Shown here piece by piece: positions 34,625-43,753 of a stretch of DNA of 64,000 nucleotides. The notes beneath the pieces are model-generated. The model worked only from the letters and a program-made list of their open reading frames with translations, was not told the DNA's origin and did not search any database. The first letter of the stretch is position 1. Every line of letters begins with the position of its first letter. The position numbers and the translations under genes are program-made. The DNA is from Actinocorallia herbida (GTDB lineage Bacteria > Actinomycetota > Actinomycetes > Streptosporangiales > Streptosporangiaceae): assembly GCF_003751225.1 (NCBI RefSeq), contig NZ_RJKE01000001.1, forward strand, positions 1,054,001 through 1,118,000. Reading direction: 5' to 3'.

Positions 34625-36313
34625 TCAGGCCTCGATGACGACCGGGACGATCATCGGGCGGCGGCGGTAGGACTCGCTCACCCACTTGCCGACGGTCCGG
34701 CGCATCTTCTGCCGGAGCTGGTGCACGTCGGCGCCGCCCTCGGCCGCGGACTCCGCGATGGCGGCGTCGATGCGGTTCAGGACCTCCTGGAAGTCCTGGT
34801 CGCCGATGCCCGCGCCGCGGGCGTGGATCTCCGGCCCGGCGATGACCTTGCCGGTGGAGGAGTCGACGACCACGACGACCGAGACGAAACCCTCTTCGCC
34901 CAGTATGCGGCGGTCCTTCAAGGAGGTCTCGGTGATCTCGCCGACGCTGGAGCCGTCCACGTAGACGTATCCGGCCGGGACCGCGCCGGTGATCTGCGCG
35001 TGCCCGTCGATGAGGTCGACGACGACGCCGTCCTCGGCGATGACGATGTTCTCGTCCGGCACGCCGGTCAGCGACGCCAGCTTGGCGTGGGCGCGCAGGT
35101 GCCGCCACTCGCCGTGCACCGGCATGAAGTTCGACGGCTTGGTCAGGTTGAGCAGGAACAGCAGCTCGCCCGCCGAGGAGTGGCCCGAGACGTGGACGAG
35201 GGCGTTGCCCTTGTGCACGACCCGCGCGCCCCACCGGGTGAGGCCGTTGATCACCCGGTTGACCGAGTTCTCGTTGCCCGGGATCAGCGACGACGCGAGC
35301 ATCACGGTGTCGCGCTCGGTGATCCGGATCTGGTGGTGGTCGCGGTTGGCCATCCGGGACAGCGCCGACATCGGCTCGCCCTGCGAACCCGTGCAGACCA
35401 GCACGATCTTCTCGGGCGGCAGCTCGTCCAGCGCCTTCGGGTCCACCAGCAGGCCCTCGGGAACCTCCAGGTAGCCCAGCTCACGGGCGACGCCCATGTT
35501 GCGGACCATTGAGCGGCCCACGAAGGCGACCTTGCGCCCGGCCTTCACCGCGGCGTTCAGCACCTGCTGGACGCGGTGCACGTGCGAGGCGAAGCACGCG
35601 ACGATGATCCGCTCCTCCGCGGTGCGGAACACGTTGTCGATCGCGCCGGAGATGTCGCGCTCGCTGGTGACGAACCCGGGGACCTCGGCGTTGGTCGAGT
35701 CCGACATCAGCAGGTCGATGCCCTCCGACCCGAGGCGCGCGAACGTGCCGAGGTCGGTGAGCCGCCCGTCGAGGGGGAGCTGGTCCATCTTGAAGTCGCC
35801 GGTGTGCACCACGAGCCCGGCCGGGGTCCGGACGCCCACCGCCATCGCGTCGGGGATGGAGTGGTTGACCGCGAGGAACTCGCAGTCGAACGGTCCGAAC
35901 GAGCAGCGCTCGCCGTCGGCGACGACCTGGAGCCGCGGTTTGATCCGGTGCTCCGCCAGCTTGGCCTCGACCAGCGCCAGCGTCAGCCGGGAGCCGACGA
36001 GGGGGATGTCGGGCCGCTCGCGCAGCAGGTAGGGGACCGCGCCGATGTGGTCCTCGTGCCCGTGCGTGAGGACCACGGCCTCGATCAGGTCGAGCCTGTC
36101 CCGGATGTAGTCGAAGTCCGGCAGGATCAGGTCGACTCCCGGCTGCTCTTCCTCCGGGAAGAGCACGCCGCAGTCGACGATCAGCAGGCGTCCGTCGTAT
36201 TCGAACACGGCCATGTTGCGGCCGATCTCACCGAGTCCGCCCAGCGCGACGATCCGCAGGGCTCCCTGCGGAAGGGCGGGCGGCAGGCCCAGTTCGGGAT
36301 GCGGATGGCTCAT
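34625..36313 (-). CDS. rnj: Ribonuclease J
   Basis: A 562-aa metallo-beta-lactamase/beta-CASP nuclease. The metal motif is THGHEDHIG (about residue 80), with SRLTLALVEAKL, VHTGDFKMD and HVSGHSSAGELLFLLNLTKP (beta-CASP motifs). RNase J matures rRNA and degrades mRNA with 5'-exo and endo activity. It sits 26 nt downstream of dapA, as in Streptomyces and mycobacteria. Confidence 0.96.
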   Translation of the reverse strand: MSHPHPELGLPPALPQGALRIVALGGLGEIGRNMAVFEYDGRLLIVDCGVLFPEEEQPGVDLILPDFDYIRDRLDLIEAVVLTHGHEDHIGAVPYLLRERPDIPLVGSRLTLALVEAKLAEHRIKPRLQVVADGERCSFGPFDCEFLAVNHSIPDAMAVGVRTPAGLVVHTGDFKMDQLPLDGRLTDLGTFARLGSEGIDLLMSDSTNAEVPGFVTSERDISGAIDNVFRTAEERIIVACFASHVHRVQQVLNAAVKAGRKVAFVGRSMVRNMGVARELGYLEVPEGLLVDPKALDELPPEKIVLVCTGSQGEPMSALSRMANRDHHQIRITERDTVMLASSLIPGNENSVNRVINGLTRWGARVVHKGNALVHVSGHSSAGELLFLLNLTKPSNFMPVHGEWRHLRAHAKLASLTGVPDENIVIAEDGVVVDLIDGHAQITGAVPAGYVYVDGSSVGEITETSLKDRRILGEEGFVSVVVVVDSSTGKVIAGPEIHARGAGIGDQDFQEVLNRIDAAIAESAAEGGADVHQLRQKMRRTVGKWVSESYRRRPMIVPVVIEA

Positions 36314-36338
36314 ACGGCGCCCTCGGTAACGGTAAAAC

Positions 36339-37256
36339 TCACTCAGCGGCCTCCACTTTGATACCCCCTGTGATCAAGTCTTCGCGCAATTGCGCCGTGA
36401 ACTCCGGCGTCGCGTCCACCAGCGGGGCGCGCACTGTCCCGCTGGGCAAGCCCTGGAGGGCGAGCGCGGCCTTGACCGCGATGACCCCCTGTGTCCTGGT
36501 CATGATCGCGGCGACGACGGGGAGCAGCCGGCGGTGGATCGCCAGCGCCCCGGTGACGTCACCGGACCTGTAGAGGTCAATCATCTCATGCAGTTCGGTG
36601 CCCGCCACGTGGCCCACGACGCTGACGAACCCGGCGGCCCCCTGGGACAGCCAGGCGAGGTTCAGGTTGTCGTCGCCCGAGTAGTAGGCGAGGTCGGTGG
36701 CCGCCATCACCTGGGAGGAGGCGAAGAGGTCGGCCTTGGCGTCCTTGACCGCGACGATCCGGTCGTGGTCGGCCAGCCGGATCAGGGTGTCGCTCGCGAT
36801 GGGCACGCCCGCCCGGCCCGGGATGTCATAGAGCATCACGGGGAGGCCGGTGGAGTCGGCGATCGCCGTCATGTGACGGTAGATACCCTCCTGCGGCGGC
36901 TTGTTGTAGTACGGACATACGGTGAGCAGTCCGTCGGCGCCGGCCCCCTCGGCCATTTTCGCCAGATGGATGCTGTGCCGGGTGTCGTTGCTGCCGGCCC
37001 CGAACACGATGGAGGCCCGGTCTCCGACGGCCTCCACGACCGCGCGCAGGACGCGCTCTTTCTCCGCGTCGTCGGTGGTGGGGGACTCACCGGTGGTTCC
37101 GTTGATCACCAGGCCGTCGTGGCGGCGCTCGTCCACCAGGCGGACGGCGAGCTCGGCGGCGCCGTCGGCGTCCACGGAGCCGTCGGCGTGCATCGGGGTG
37201 ATCATCGCGGTGAGCATCCGGCCGAACGGGGCGTCGGGTGTTGTGCTGGGTGCCAT
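36339..37256 (-). CDS. dapA: 4-hydroxy-tetrahydrodipicolinate synthase
   Basis: A 305-aa DapA. Motifs: NGTTGESPT (residues about 51-59), CPYYNKPPQEGIY with the catalytic Tyr, YDIPGRAGVPI, and the Schiff-base Lys in RIVAVKDAKAD. It condenses pyruvate and aspartate semialdehyde. ATG at 37256 (MAPSTTPDAPFG); the frame is open to 37367 but that part crosses the promoter region. Confidence 0.96.
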   Translation of the reverse strand: MAPSTTPDAPFGRMLTAMITPMHADGSVDADGAAELAVRLVDERRHDGLVINGTTGESPTTDDAEKERVLRAVVEAVGDRASIVFGAGSNDTRHSIHLAKMAEGAGADGLLTVCPYYNKPPQEGIYRHMTAIADSTGLPVMLYDIPGRAGVPIASDTLIRLADHDRIVAVKDAKADLFASSQVMAATDLAYYSGDDNLNLAWLSQGAAGFVSVVGHVAGTELHEMIDLYRSGDVTGALAIHRRLLPVVAAIMTRTQGVIAVKAALALQGLPSGTVRAPLVDATPEFTAQLREDLITGGIKVEAAE

Positions 37257-37327
37257 GCACCGAACCGTACCCCGCGCCGCACCCCACAATGAGCCTGAGC
37301 CCGTCGCCGGAGCCCTCCCGAAAAGGG

Positions 37328-37377
37328 AGACGCCGTCTTGATCCACGCTCGGGGGTACGCGGATCAAGACGGCGTCT
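37328..37377 (-). terminator. Hairpin between GNAT gene and dapA
   Basis: A 17-bp perfect stem (37328-37344 with 37361-37377) with a 16-nt loop. It lies 88 nt after the stop of the GNAT gene and about 70 nt before dapA. It contains the GATCAAGACGGCGTC element. Confidence 0.75.
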
Positions 37378-37464
37378 ACCCGGCTATCGCCCTTGCTGAA
37401 TCGGGCGTTACGCCGATCCGGCCGGATCTTCGGTCACAGGTAGGAAACGGTGTTCTCCGGGCCG

Positions 37465-37992
37465 TCACACGAGTGACGTGTGCAGCCGGACCATCTCGAC
37501 GGGGCTGCCGAGGTCGAGGGTGCGGGTGGCGCCGTCGGGGGCCCATCCGGCGGGCTCCAGGAAGGCGCGCAGGCCCGCGTCGGCGGCGAAGACCCAGGTC
37601 ACGGCGGTCGTGAACGACAGTTCGCGCAGCTGGTCGGCGACCGCGGACAGCAGGCGGCTGCCGTGCCCCTCGCGGACGCGCGCCGGATCGACCGCGACGG
37701 TGATCAGCTCGGCGGCGTCGGCGTCCTGGTCGGGGTCCTCGGCCGGAGCGAAGGCGGCGAAGCCGACCACTACCCCGTCGGCGACCGCGGTGAGCACCCG
37801 GTGCCTTCCGGAGGGCGGCGCGGTCACCGCCTCGGCCCATCGCGCGCGCCACGGCTCGGCCGACGCGGTCATCTCCGCCAGCGGCTCCGCGGGCATGAAG
37901 CCCCGGTAGGCGGCCTGCCAGGCCCTCACCTGGATCTCGGCCACCGCGGGGGTGTCACCGAGCCTTGCGTCCCTGACTCCGACGTCCGTCAT
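37465..37992 (-). CDS. GNAT-family N-acetyltransferase
   Basis: A 175-aa GNAT protein. Motif A (acetyl-CoA) is ELITVAVDPARVREGHGSRLLSAV, with the VREGHGSR pyrophosphate loop; the end has AFLEPAGWAPDG. The acceptor is unknown. ATG at 37992, 11 nt after the MocR regulator gene, so the two are cotranscribed. Confidence 0.88.
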   Translation of the reverse strand: MTDVGVRDARLGDTPAVAEIQVRAWQAAYRGFMPAEPLAEMTASAEPWRARWAEAVTAPPSGRHRVLTAVADGVVVGFAAFAPAEDPDQDADAAELITVAVDPARVREGHGSRLLSAVADQLRELSFTTAVTWVFAADAGLRAFLEPAGWAPDGATRTLDLGSPVEMVRLHTSLV

Positions 37993-38003
37993 GGGCGGTC
38001 ACG

Positions 38004-39395
38004 CTACCGCGTCGCCCGCAGGGCGGCGGCCAGGCGTCGGACGCCCTCGGGAAGGGCGTCGATGTCCGGGGCGGCGCTGTAGCTGAGGCGCAGATGCGCG
38101 GCGGGAGGCTCGGCGGGGAAGTACGGCCTGCCGGGGGCGATGGCGACGCCGTGGGCCCAAGCCGCCTGGGCGAGGGCGACGTCGTCCACGCCCTCGGGCA
38201 GGCGGCCCCACAGGTACAGGCCGCCGGAGGGCAGTGAAGGGATCTCCAAGTCGGGGAGGTGCTCGGCGAGCGCGGCGGCCAGCACGTCGCGGCGGCGCCT
38301 CAGCTCCGCGGACACGGCCCGCAGATGGCGCGGCCAGGCGGGGGAGGAGACGAACTCCAGAGCCGTCTCCTGGAGGGGCCGGGCGGGGAAGAACGTCTCG
38401 ACGAGCTGGGCCGCCCGGATCCGCTCCGCGACGGGCCCTCGCGCGACGATCCCGGAGATCCGCAGGGACGGCGCGGTGACCTTGGTCAGGGACGCGATGT
38501 GCACGACGGTCCCGGCGGCGTCCCCGGAGACCAGGGGGGCGGGGGCGGCGCCCATGGACAGGTGCCTGGCGAAGTCGTCCTCGATGAGGAACGCCCCGGC
38601 CGCGCGGGCCGCCTCCAGGACCCCGGTCCTGCGCGCGGGCGACAGCACGGCGCCCGTCGGGTTGTGGAAGGTCGGCTGGCAGAAGAACGCGCGGGCGCCG
38701 GTGCGGGCGAACGCCTCGGCGAGGAGCGCGGGGTCCACGCCTTCGTCGTCGACGGGTACCGGGACGGGCACGAGGCCCGCCGCGCGGGCGGCGGCGATCG
38801 CGCCGGGGTAGGTCGGCGACTCCACGAGGACGGGCCCGCCCGGCGGCACGATGGCCCGCAAAGCGAGCCACAGGGCGGCCTGGCCGCCTCCGGCGATGAG
38901 GACGTCCTCGGGGGCGCAGCCGGTGAGCCCGGCGAACCAGGCGCGCAGCTCGGGCAGCCCCTCCTGCGGGGGCGCCGCCCAGGCCTGGGGCCGCCTGCCG
39001 GCCCGCGCGCTAGCCGCGGCCAGCGCGCGGGCCGGCCGCAGCCCTTCCGGCAGGTAGCCGCCGACGAGGGGGATCACCCCGTCGGGGACCGGGATGAGCC
39101 CGAGGGCGACCCCTTCGGCGTCGACCCTGCGGTCGCCGAGCGCGGTGTTCTGCCAGCTCCGGTCGGCGGCGCCGTGCGAGGCCCTGCGCTCGGCCACGAA
39201 GGTGCCGCTTCCGGGCTTGGTCACCACGACGCCCTCGGCGACGAGCAGTGCCAGCGCCCGGGACACCGTTACCGGGCTGACGCGGTAGCGCTCGGTCAGC
39301 GCTCGGCTCGACGGCATGCGGGTACCCGCCCTCAGGTCAGTGGCTTCGCGCCGCAGCCTGGTGGCGAGGGCGGCCACACTGCTATCGTTGTTCAT
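38004..39395 (-). CDS. MocR/PdxR-type GntR regulator with aminotransferase domain
   Basis: A 463-aa fusion: winged helix GntR domain (residues 4-75, MPSSRALTERYRVSPVTVSRALALL, then GSGTFV) and a fold-type I aminotransferase-like domain with VESPTYPGAIAAARAAG, FCQPTFHNPTGAVLSPARR, EDDFARHL and IASLTKVTAPSLRISG. The Lys of SLTKV binds PLP. Such proteins regulate B6, GABA or amino acid export genes. The start codon shares a CATG with the divergent exporter gene, so the exporter is its probable target. Confidence 0.92.
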   Translation of the reverse strand: MNNDSSVAALATRLRREATDLRAGTRMPSSRALTERYRVSPVTVSRALALLVAEGVVVTKPGSGTFVAERRASHGAADRSWQNTALGDRRVDAEGVALGLIPVPDGVIPLVGGYLPEGLRPARALAAASARAGRRPQAWAAPPQEGLPELRAWFAGLTGCAPEDVLIAGGGQAALWLALRAIVPPGGPVLVESPTYPGAIAAARAAGLVPVPVPVDDEGVDPALLAEAFARTGARAFFCQPTFHNPTGAVLSPARRTGVLEAARAAGAFLIEDDFARHLSMGAAPAPLVSGDAAGTVVHIASLTKVTAPSLRISGIVARGPVAERIRAAQLVETFFPARPLQETALEFVSSPAWPRHLRAVSAELRRRRDVLAAALAEHLPDLEIPSLPSGGLYLWGRLPEGVDDVALAQAAWAHGVAIAPGRPYFPAEPPAAHLRLSYSAAPDIDALPEGVRRLAAALRATR

Positions 39396-39411
39396 GAGAG
39401 ATAACGATAGC
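39381..39411. promoter_or_regulatory. Palindrome with two face-to-face leaderless promoters
   Basis: GCTATCGTT (39381-39389) and AACGATAGC (39403-39411) form a perfect inverted repeat with a 13-bp spacer. Each arm contains TATCGT, a TANNNT -10, pointing inwards. The two ATG codons overlap in one CATG between the arms, 5 nt (plus) and 8 nt (minus) from their -10. Both mRNAs are therefore probably leaderless, and one bound regulator would cover both start sites. Confidence 0.65.
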
Positions 39412-40374
39412 GCTACTGCCCTCGATCCGATAGCGCTCCTCCTCGCCTTCGGGGGAGTCCTCTCCTTCTCCTTCACCTTCCCGGCCACCGTCTTCGCGCT
39501 CGAAGGGCTCGACCCCTACCTGATCGGCATAGGCCGGGCCGCGTTCGTCGCCGTCCCCGCCGCGATCGCCCTGGCGTGCGCGCGGGCCCGCCTCCCACGC
39601 GAGCCCCGCGGCCTCCTGCTCGCGGGCCTCGGCACCATCGTCGGCTTCCCCGTCCTGTCTTCGGTCGCCCTCGGGCTCGGCGCCTCGGCCTCGCACAGCG
39701 CGGTCGTCATCGGCCTGCTGCCCGCGGCGACCGCCGTGGCCGCGGTCCTCTTCGCCGGGGAAAGGCCCGCGCCCGGCTTCTGGCGGGCGGCGCTCGCGGG
39801 CGCCGCGTGCGTGACGGTGTTCACCCTGTGGCAGGGCGGCGGCTCCTTCGCCCCCGCCGACCTCCTGCTCGTCGGGGCGCTCCTCCTCGGCGCCGTCGGA
39901 TACGCCGAAGGCGCCCGCCTCGCCCGCTCCCGGCCCGCATGGCAGGTCGTCTGCTGGGCGCTGGTGCTGTACACGCCCCTGACGGTCCCCGTCACCGCCT
40001 ACCTCCTCGCCACCACCTCTCCGGAGTGGACACCCCGCGCCCTCGGCGGCTTCGCTTACGTCTCCCTCTTCTCGATGTTCCTCGGCTTCTTCGCCTGGTA
40101 CGCGGGCCTCGCCAGGGCCGGTATCGCCAAGGCCGGGCAGATCCAGCTCCTTCAGCCGCTCCTCACCCTCGGCTGGGCCGCCCTGTTCCTCGACGACCCC
40201 TTCGACCCGCTCACCGCGGTCGCCGCCTTGGCCGTCCTCGGGTGCGTCGCGTGGACCCAGCGGGCCTCCCGCGCCCCCCGCACGGTGACCCCTCGCGGCC
40301 CTTCCAGAAGCCGGACCTGGGGCCGGGTCCCCAGGTCCGGAAACCTCGAGGGCTACCGGCAGCCCCTCGCCTGA
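39394..40374 (+). CDS. EamA/DMT-family exporter
   Basis: A 326-aa membrane protein with ten predicted helices in two EamA halves: LLLAFGGVLSFSFTFPATVFALEGL to the LFAGERPAPGFW charge cluster, and FAPADLLLVGALLLGAVGYAEG to the final SLFSMFLGFFAWYAGLARAG and VAALAVLG. The family exports amino acids, metabolites or drugs. Divergent from the MocR regulator with a shared CATG. The ATG at 39394 is the only reasonable start. A C-terminal Arg-rich tail faces the cytosol. Confidence 0.88.
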   Translation: MRDNDSATALDPIALLLAFGGVLSFSFTFPATVFALEGLDPYLIGIGRAAFVAVPAAIALACARARLPREPRGLLLAGLGTIVGFPVLSSVALGLGASASHSAVVIGLLPAATAVAAVLFAGERPAPGFWRAALAGAACVTVFTLWQGGGSFAPADLLLVGALLLGAVGYAEGARLARSRPAWQVVCWALVLYTPLTVPVTAYLLATTSPEWTPRALGGFAYVSLFSMFLGFFAWYAGLARAGIAKAGQIQLLQPLLTLGWAALFLDDPFDPLTAVAALAVLGCVAWTQRASRAPRTVTPRGPSRSRTWGRVPRSGNLEGYRQPLA

Positions 40375-40383
40375 CCAGCGCGC

Positions 40384-40415
40384 ACGGCCCCCGTACCGCC
40401 CGGGGAGGGGGCCGT
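40384..40415 (+). terminator. Hairpin after the EamA gene
   Basis: A 9-bp perfect stem (40384-40392 with 40407-40415), 10 nt after the stop. The 14-nt loop may add two more pairs. Confidence 0.65.
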
Positions 40416-40481
40416 TCGGGACGATCCGGAGGCGGGAATAGGCTGGGGCCGCATCTGTCACCACCACCAGCGAAGACCGGG

Positions 40482-42044
40482 ATGAGCATGAGCGCGCCGA
40501 GCACCGCCGACCCCCGACAAGAGGCGGCCGCACCGCCCGGCGGGAAGGGCCGCTGGCTCGGCCTCGCGGTCATCAGCCTCGCGGTGTCGCTCATCGTGGT
40601 GGACGCCACGATCGTCAGCGTCCTGCTGCCGAGCGTCGTCGACGAGATCGGGCTGCGCGCGACCCAGGCCGAGTGGCTGACCTCGATCTACTCGCTCGTC
40701 TTCGCCGCGCTGATGATCACCTTCGGCCGCCTGTCGGACGTCTACGGCCGCCGCCTGATGTTCGTCCTCGGCACGCTGGTCTTCGTCGTCGCGAGCCTCG
40801 CCGTGGCGGCCTCGGGCAGCGCGACCGAGCTGATCGGCGCTCGCGCCCTCCAGGGCGTCGGCGCCGCGATGATCATGCCCGCCACGCTGTCCACGGTGAA
40901 CAGCCTCTTCCACGGCCGTGACCGCGCCATCGCCTTCGGCGTCTGGGGCTCGATGATCGGCGGCATGACCGCCGTCGGCCCCCTGCTCGGCGGCTGGCTG
41001 GCCACCTCGCACGGCTGGCAGTGGGCGTTCACCATCAACCTCCCGCTCGGCGCGCTGCTCATCGCCGGAGTGCTCAAGTACGTCCCCGAGACCCGTGACG
41101 CGTCCGGGCCCCGCGGCATCGACTGGAAGGGCGGCGTGCTGTCGGCGCTCGGCCTCGGCGCGCTGGTCTTCGGCCTGATCGAGGGCCAGACCTACGGCTG
41201 GTGGCAGGCCTCCGGCGAACTGCCCGGGTGGCCGATCTCCCCGGTCCCGCTGGCCCTCGGCGCGGCGGTGCTCCTGCTCGTCACCTTCGTGCTCGTCGAG
41301 CGGGCCCGCGCCCGCGCCGGGCGCCCCGTCATGCTCGACCTGCGGCTGTTCCGGATCGCCAACTTCCGGCGCGGCAACGCCGCCGCCTCGCTCATCAGCG
41401 TCGGCGAACTCGGCCTGCTGTTCATCCTCCCGCTGTTCCTCCAAGGAGCCCACGGCGACTCTCCCCTTCAGATCTGCGTGGCGATCCTGCCGCTGGCGAT
41501 CGGCTCGTTCCTGTCCGGCGGCACCGCGGCCCGCCTCGGCCGCCGGGTCGGCGCCGCCAGGGTCGTCCAGTACGGCATGGCGATGGAGTTCGCCGCGGTC
41601 CTGGCGATCGGGCTGACGACCCACGCGGGCACCACCGGCTACGGGCTCGCCCCCTGGATGCTGCTCTACGGACTCGGCCTCGGCATGACCTCCGCGCAGC
41701 TCACCAACATCTCCCTCGCCGACGTGCCCAGAGGGCAGTCCGGCCAGGCGTCCGGCACCCAGTCCACCTCCCGTCAGGTGGGCAGCGCCCTGGGCATCGC
41801 CTGCATCGGCACCGTCTTCGCGACCAGCCTCGGCCACGCCATGCAGGCGCGCACCGGCGACGCCGAGGCCGCCGCCGCGCTCCAGGGCAGCGTCGGCACC
41901 GGGATCTCCGCCCTCGACCCCGAGCAGGCGCGCGCCGCCATCGAGAGCCTCGCCACGGCCACCGGCCACGCCGCCCTCGTGACGGCCGGTATCCTCGCCG
42001 TCGGACTGATCATGACCCTGCGGCTGCGCGGAAAAGAGCTATGA
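40482..42044 (+). CDS. MFS transporter, DHA2 (14-helix) drug efflux type
   Basis: A 520-aa transporter. Motif A is GRLSDVYGRR after helix 2, motif C-like GVGAAMIMPATLSTVN and GPLLGGWL follow, and the length and two extra central helices fit the 14-TM DHA2 group with EmrB/QacA. It would export drugs by proton antiport. ATG at 40482; a second ATG is two codons later. Its stop overlaps menA by 4 nt, an unusual pairing for this family. Confidence 0.92.
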   Translation: MSMSAPSTADPRQEAAAPPGGKGRWLGLAVISLAVSLIVVDATIVSVLLPSVVDEIGLRATQAEWLTSIYSLVFAALMITFGRLSDVYGRRLMFVLGTLVFVVASLAVAASGSATELIGARALQGVGAAMIMPATLSTVNSLFHGRDRAIAFGVWGSMIGGMTAVGPLLGGWLATSHGWQWAFTINLPLGALLIAGVLKYVPETRDASGPRGIDWKGGVLSALGLGALVFGLIEGQTYGWWQASGELPGWPISPVPLALGAAVLLLVTFVLVERARARAGRPVMLDLRLFRIANFRRGNAAASLISVGELGLLFILPLFLQGAHGDSPLQICVAILPLAIGSFLSGGTAARLGRRVGAARVVQYGMAMEFAAVLAIGLTTHAGTTGYGLAPWMLLYGLGLGMTSAQLTNISLADVPRGQSGQASGTQSTSRQVGSALGIACIGTVFATSLGHAMQARTGDAEAAAALQGSVGTGISALDPEQARAAIESLATATGHAALVTAGILAVGLIMTLRLRGKEL

Positions 42045-42898
42045 ACCTGTGGATCGCCGGCGCCCGCCCCAGGACGCTGCCCTCCGCCGTCGTGCCCGTG
42101 GCCGTCGGCACCGGCCTGGCCATCGGTGAGGGCCACTTCGTGTGGTGGCGGGCGGCGCTGGCGCTGCTCGTCTCCCTCGCCCTCCAGGTCGGCGTGAACT
42201 ACGCCAACGACTACAGCGACGGCGTCAAGGGCACCGACGCGGACAGGGTCGGCCCGCTGCGGCTGACCGGCTCCGGCGCCAAGCCGGCCGCGCACGTCCT
42301 CGCCGCCGCCCTGCTCAGCTTCGCCGTCGGCGGGATCGCCGGGCTCGTCCTGGTGGCCGTCACGTCCTGGTGGCTGCTCCTGGTCGGCGCCGCCGCGATC
42401 GCCGCCGCCTGGTTCTACACCGGAGGCTCCCGCCCGTACGGGTACCGCGCCTTGGGCGAGCTGTCCGTCTTCGTCTTCTTCGGCCTCGTCGCCGTCGTCG
42501 GGACCGTGTACGTCCAGCTGGAGTACGTGCCCTGGACGGCCTGGGCCGCGGCCATCCCGGTCGGGCTGCTGTCGTGCGCGGTGCTCGTGGTCAACAACGT
42601 CCGCGACCTCGACACCGACGCCATGACGGGCAAGCGCACCCTCGCCGTCGTGCTCGGCGACACCATGTCCCGGGTGCTGTTCGCGCTCTGCCTGTCGGTG
42701 CCCTACATCTTCGTGATCGGTCTCGGCGCGGCCCGACCGTGGGCGCTCATCGCGCTGCTCTCCGCGCCGCTGACGCTCGCCCCGTCCCGTCGCGTCCTCC
42801 AGGGCGCGCAGGGCGCGGAGCTGGTCGAGGTGCTCGGCGAGGCCGGGAAGGTGCAGCTCGTGTTCGGCGTGCTCCTCGCGGTCGGCCTGGCGCTCTGA
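42041..42898 (+). CDS. menA: 1,4-dihydroxy-2-naphthoate polyprenyltransferase MenA
   Basis: A 285-aa UbiA-superfamily membrane prenyltransferase. The first Asp motif is [14 protein letters not shown] (about residues 48-61), the second [18 protein letters not shown] (about 186-203). It attaches the isoprenoid chain to DHNA in menaquinone synthesis. Translation is coupled to the MFS gene through an ATGA. No other men genes are in the window. Confidence 0.95.
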   Translation: MNLWIAGARPRTLPSAVVPVAVGTGLAIGEGHFVWWRAALALLVSLALQVGVNYANDYSDGVKGTDADRVGPLRLTGSGAKPAAHVLAAALLSFAVGGIAGLVLVAVTSWWLLLVGAAAIAAAWFYTGGSRPYGYRALGELSVFVFFGLVAVVGTVYVQLEYVPWTAWAAAIPVGLLSCAVLVVNNVRDLDTDAMTGKRTLAVVLGDTMSRVLFALCLSVPYIFVIGLGAARPWALIALLSAPLTLAPSRRVLQGAQGAELVEVLGEAGKVQLVFGVLLAVGLAL

Positions 42899-42978
42899 GG
42901 CGCGTTTCGCGGGTCTCCCCCGGCAATTTCCTTACAGAGAAGGGATCACGCGGGGGGAATCCGTAGTCAAATGAGACC

Positions 42979-43662
42979 ATGACCCCCGTCGAACCCCCCC
43001 GACCGGAGAATTTCTGGAGCAGCCTCGACGCTCCCGCGCGCGAGGCGCTCCTGCGCGGCGGCCGCGTGCGCTCCTACCCGACCGGGGCGCACCTGCTGCT
43101 CCAGGGCGAGCGGCCCGATCAGGTCCTGATCATCCAGAACGGCTGGGCGAAGGTCGCGGTCGGCGACCTGGAGGGCCGCGAGGTCGTGATCGCCGTGCGC
43201 GGCCCCGGCGAACTCGTCGGCGAGACCGGGCTGCTGAACGACTCGCCCCGCACCGCGACCCTCACCGCGCTGCACGCGGTCGCGGCCCTGTCGGTGACCC
43301 GCGCCAGGTTCGCCGCGTTCCTGAACGACCACCCGCAGGCGTGGCCGCTCATCTACAAGACCGCGAGCCGCAGGCTCGCCCAGTCCGACGGCAGGATCGT
43401 CGCGCTGGGCAGCCTCGACGGGGCGGCGCGGCTCGCCCGCCTCCTGCTCACCCTGGCCGAGGAGAGCGGCACCCCGGACGAAGGCGGCGTCCGCCTGCCG
43501 CCGCTGTCCCAGGAGGAGCTGGGGAGCTGCGTGGACGCCTCCCGCGAGACCGTCGCCCGCGCGCTGCGCGAATGGCGCCAGAAGGCCCTCATCCGGACCA
43601 GGTGGCGCAAGATCGTGCTGCTGGAGCCCGACGGCCTGCGCAGCCTCCTCGAGGAGGCCTGA
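42979..43662 (+). CDS. Crp/Fnr-family transcriptional regulator
   Basis: A 227-aa regulator: cyclic-nucleotide fold (residues 20-135) with the phosphate cassette GPGELVGETGLLNDSPRTATL, then a winged helix (LSQEELGSCVDASRETVARALREWRQKALI). The Arg-Thr-Ala-Thr of the cassette fits cAMP binding. No Fnr-type cysteine cluster. Monocistronic, between menA and ftsK. Confidence 0.9.
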   Translation: MTPVEPPRPENFWSSLDAPAREALLRGGRVRSYPTGAHLLLQGERPDQVLIIQNGWAKVAVGDLEGREVVIAVRGPGELVGETGLLNDSPRTATLTALHAVAALSVTRARFAAFLNDHPQAWPLIYKTASRRLAQSDGRIVALGSLDGAARLARLLLTLAEESGTPDEGGVRLPPLSQEELGSCVDASRETVARALREWRQKALIRTRWRKIVLLEPDGLRSLLEEA

Positions 43663-43753
43663 CCCCTCTCGGGGGCCGCCCGGGGGCGGTAGGGGGCGAC
43701 ACGCGCCCGTTTTGTTCTTGGTTGCTCTTGTGCCTCGGGTTACGCTCAGCGGC

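Noticed and set aside
43712-43753. TTG start for ftsK
   Set aside because: The added 14 residues come from a low-GC promoter-like stretch; the ATG at 43754 begins the typical basic N-terminus.
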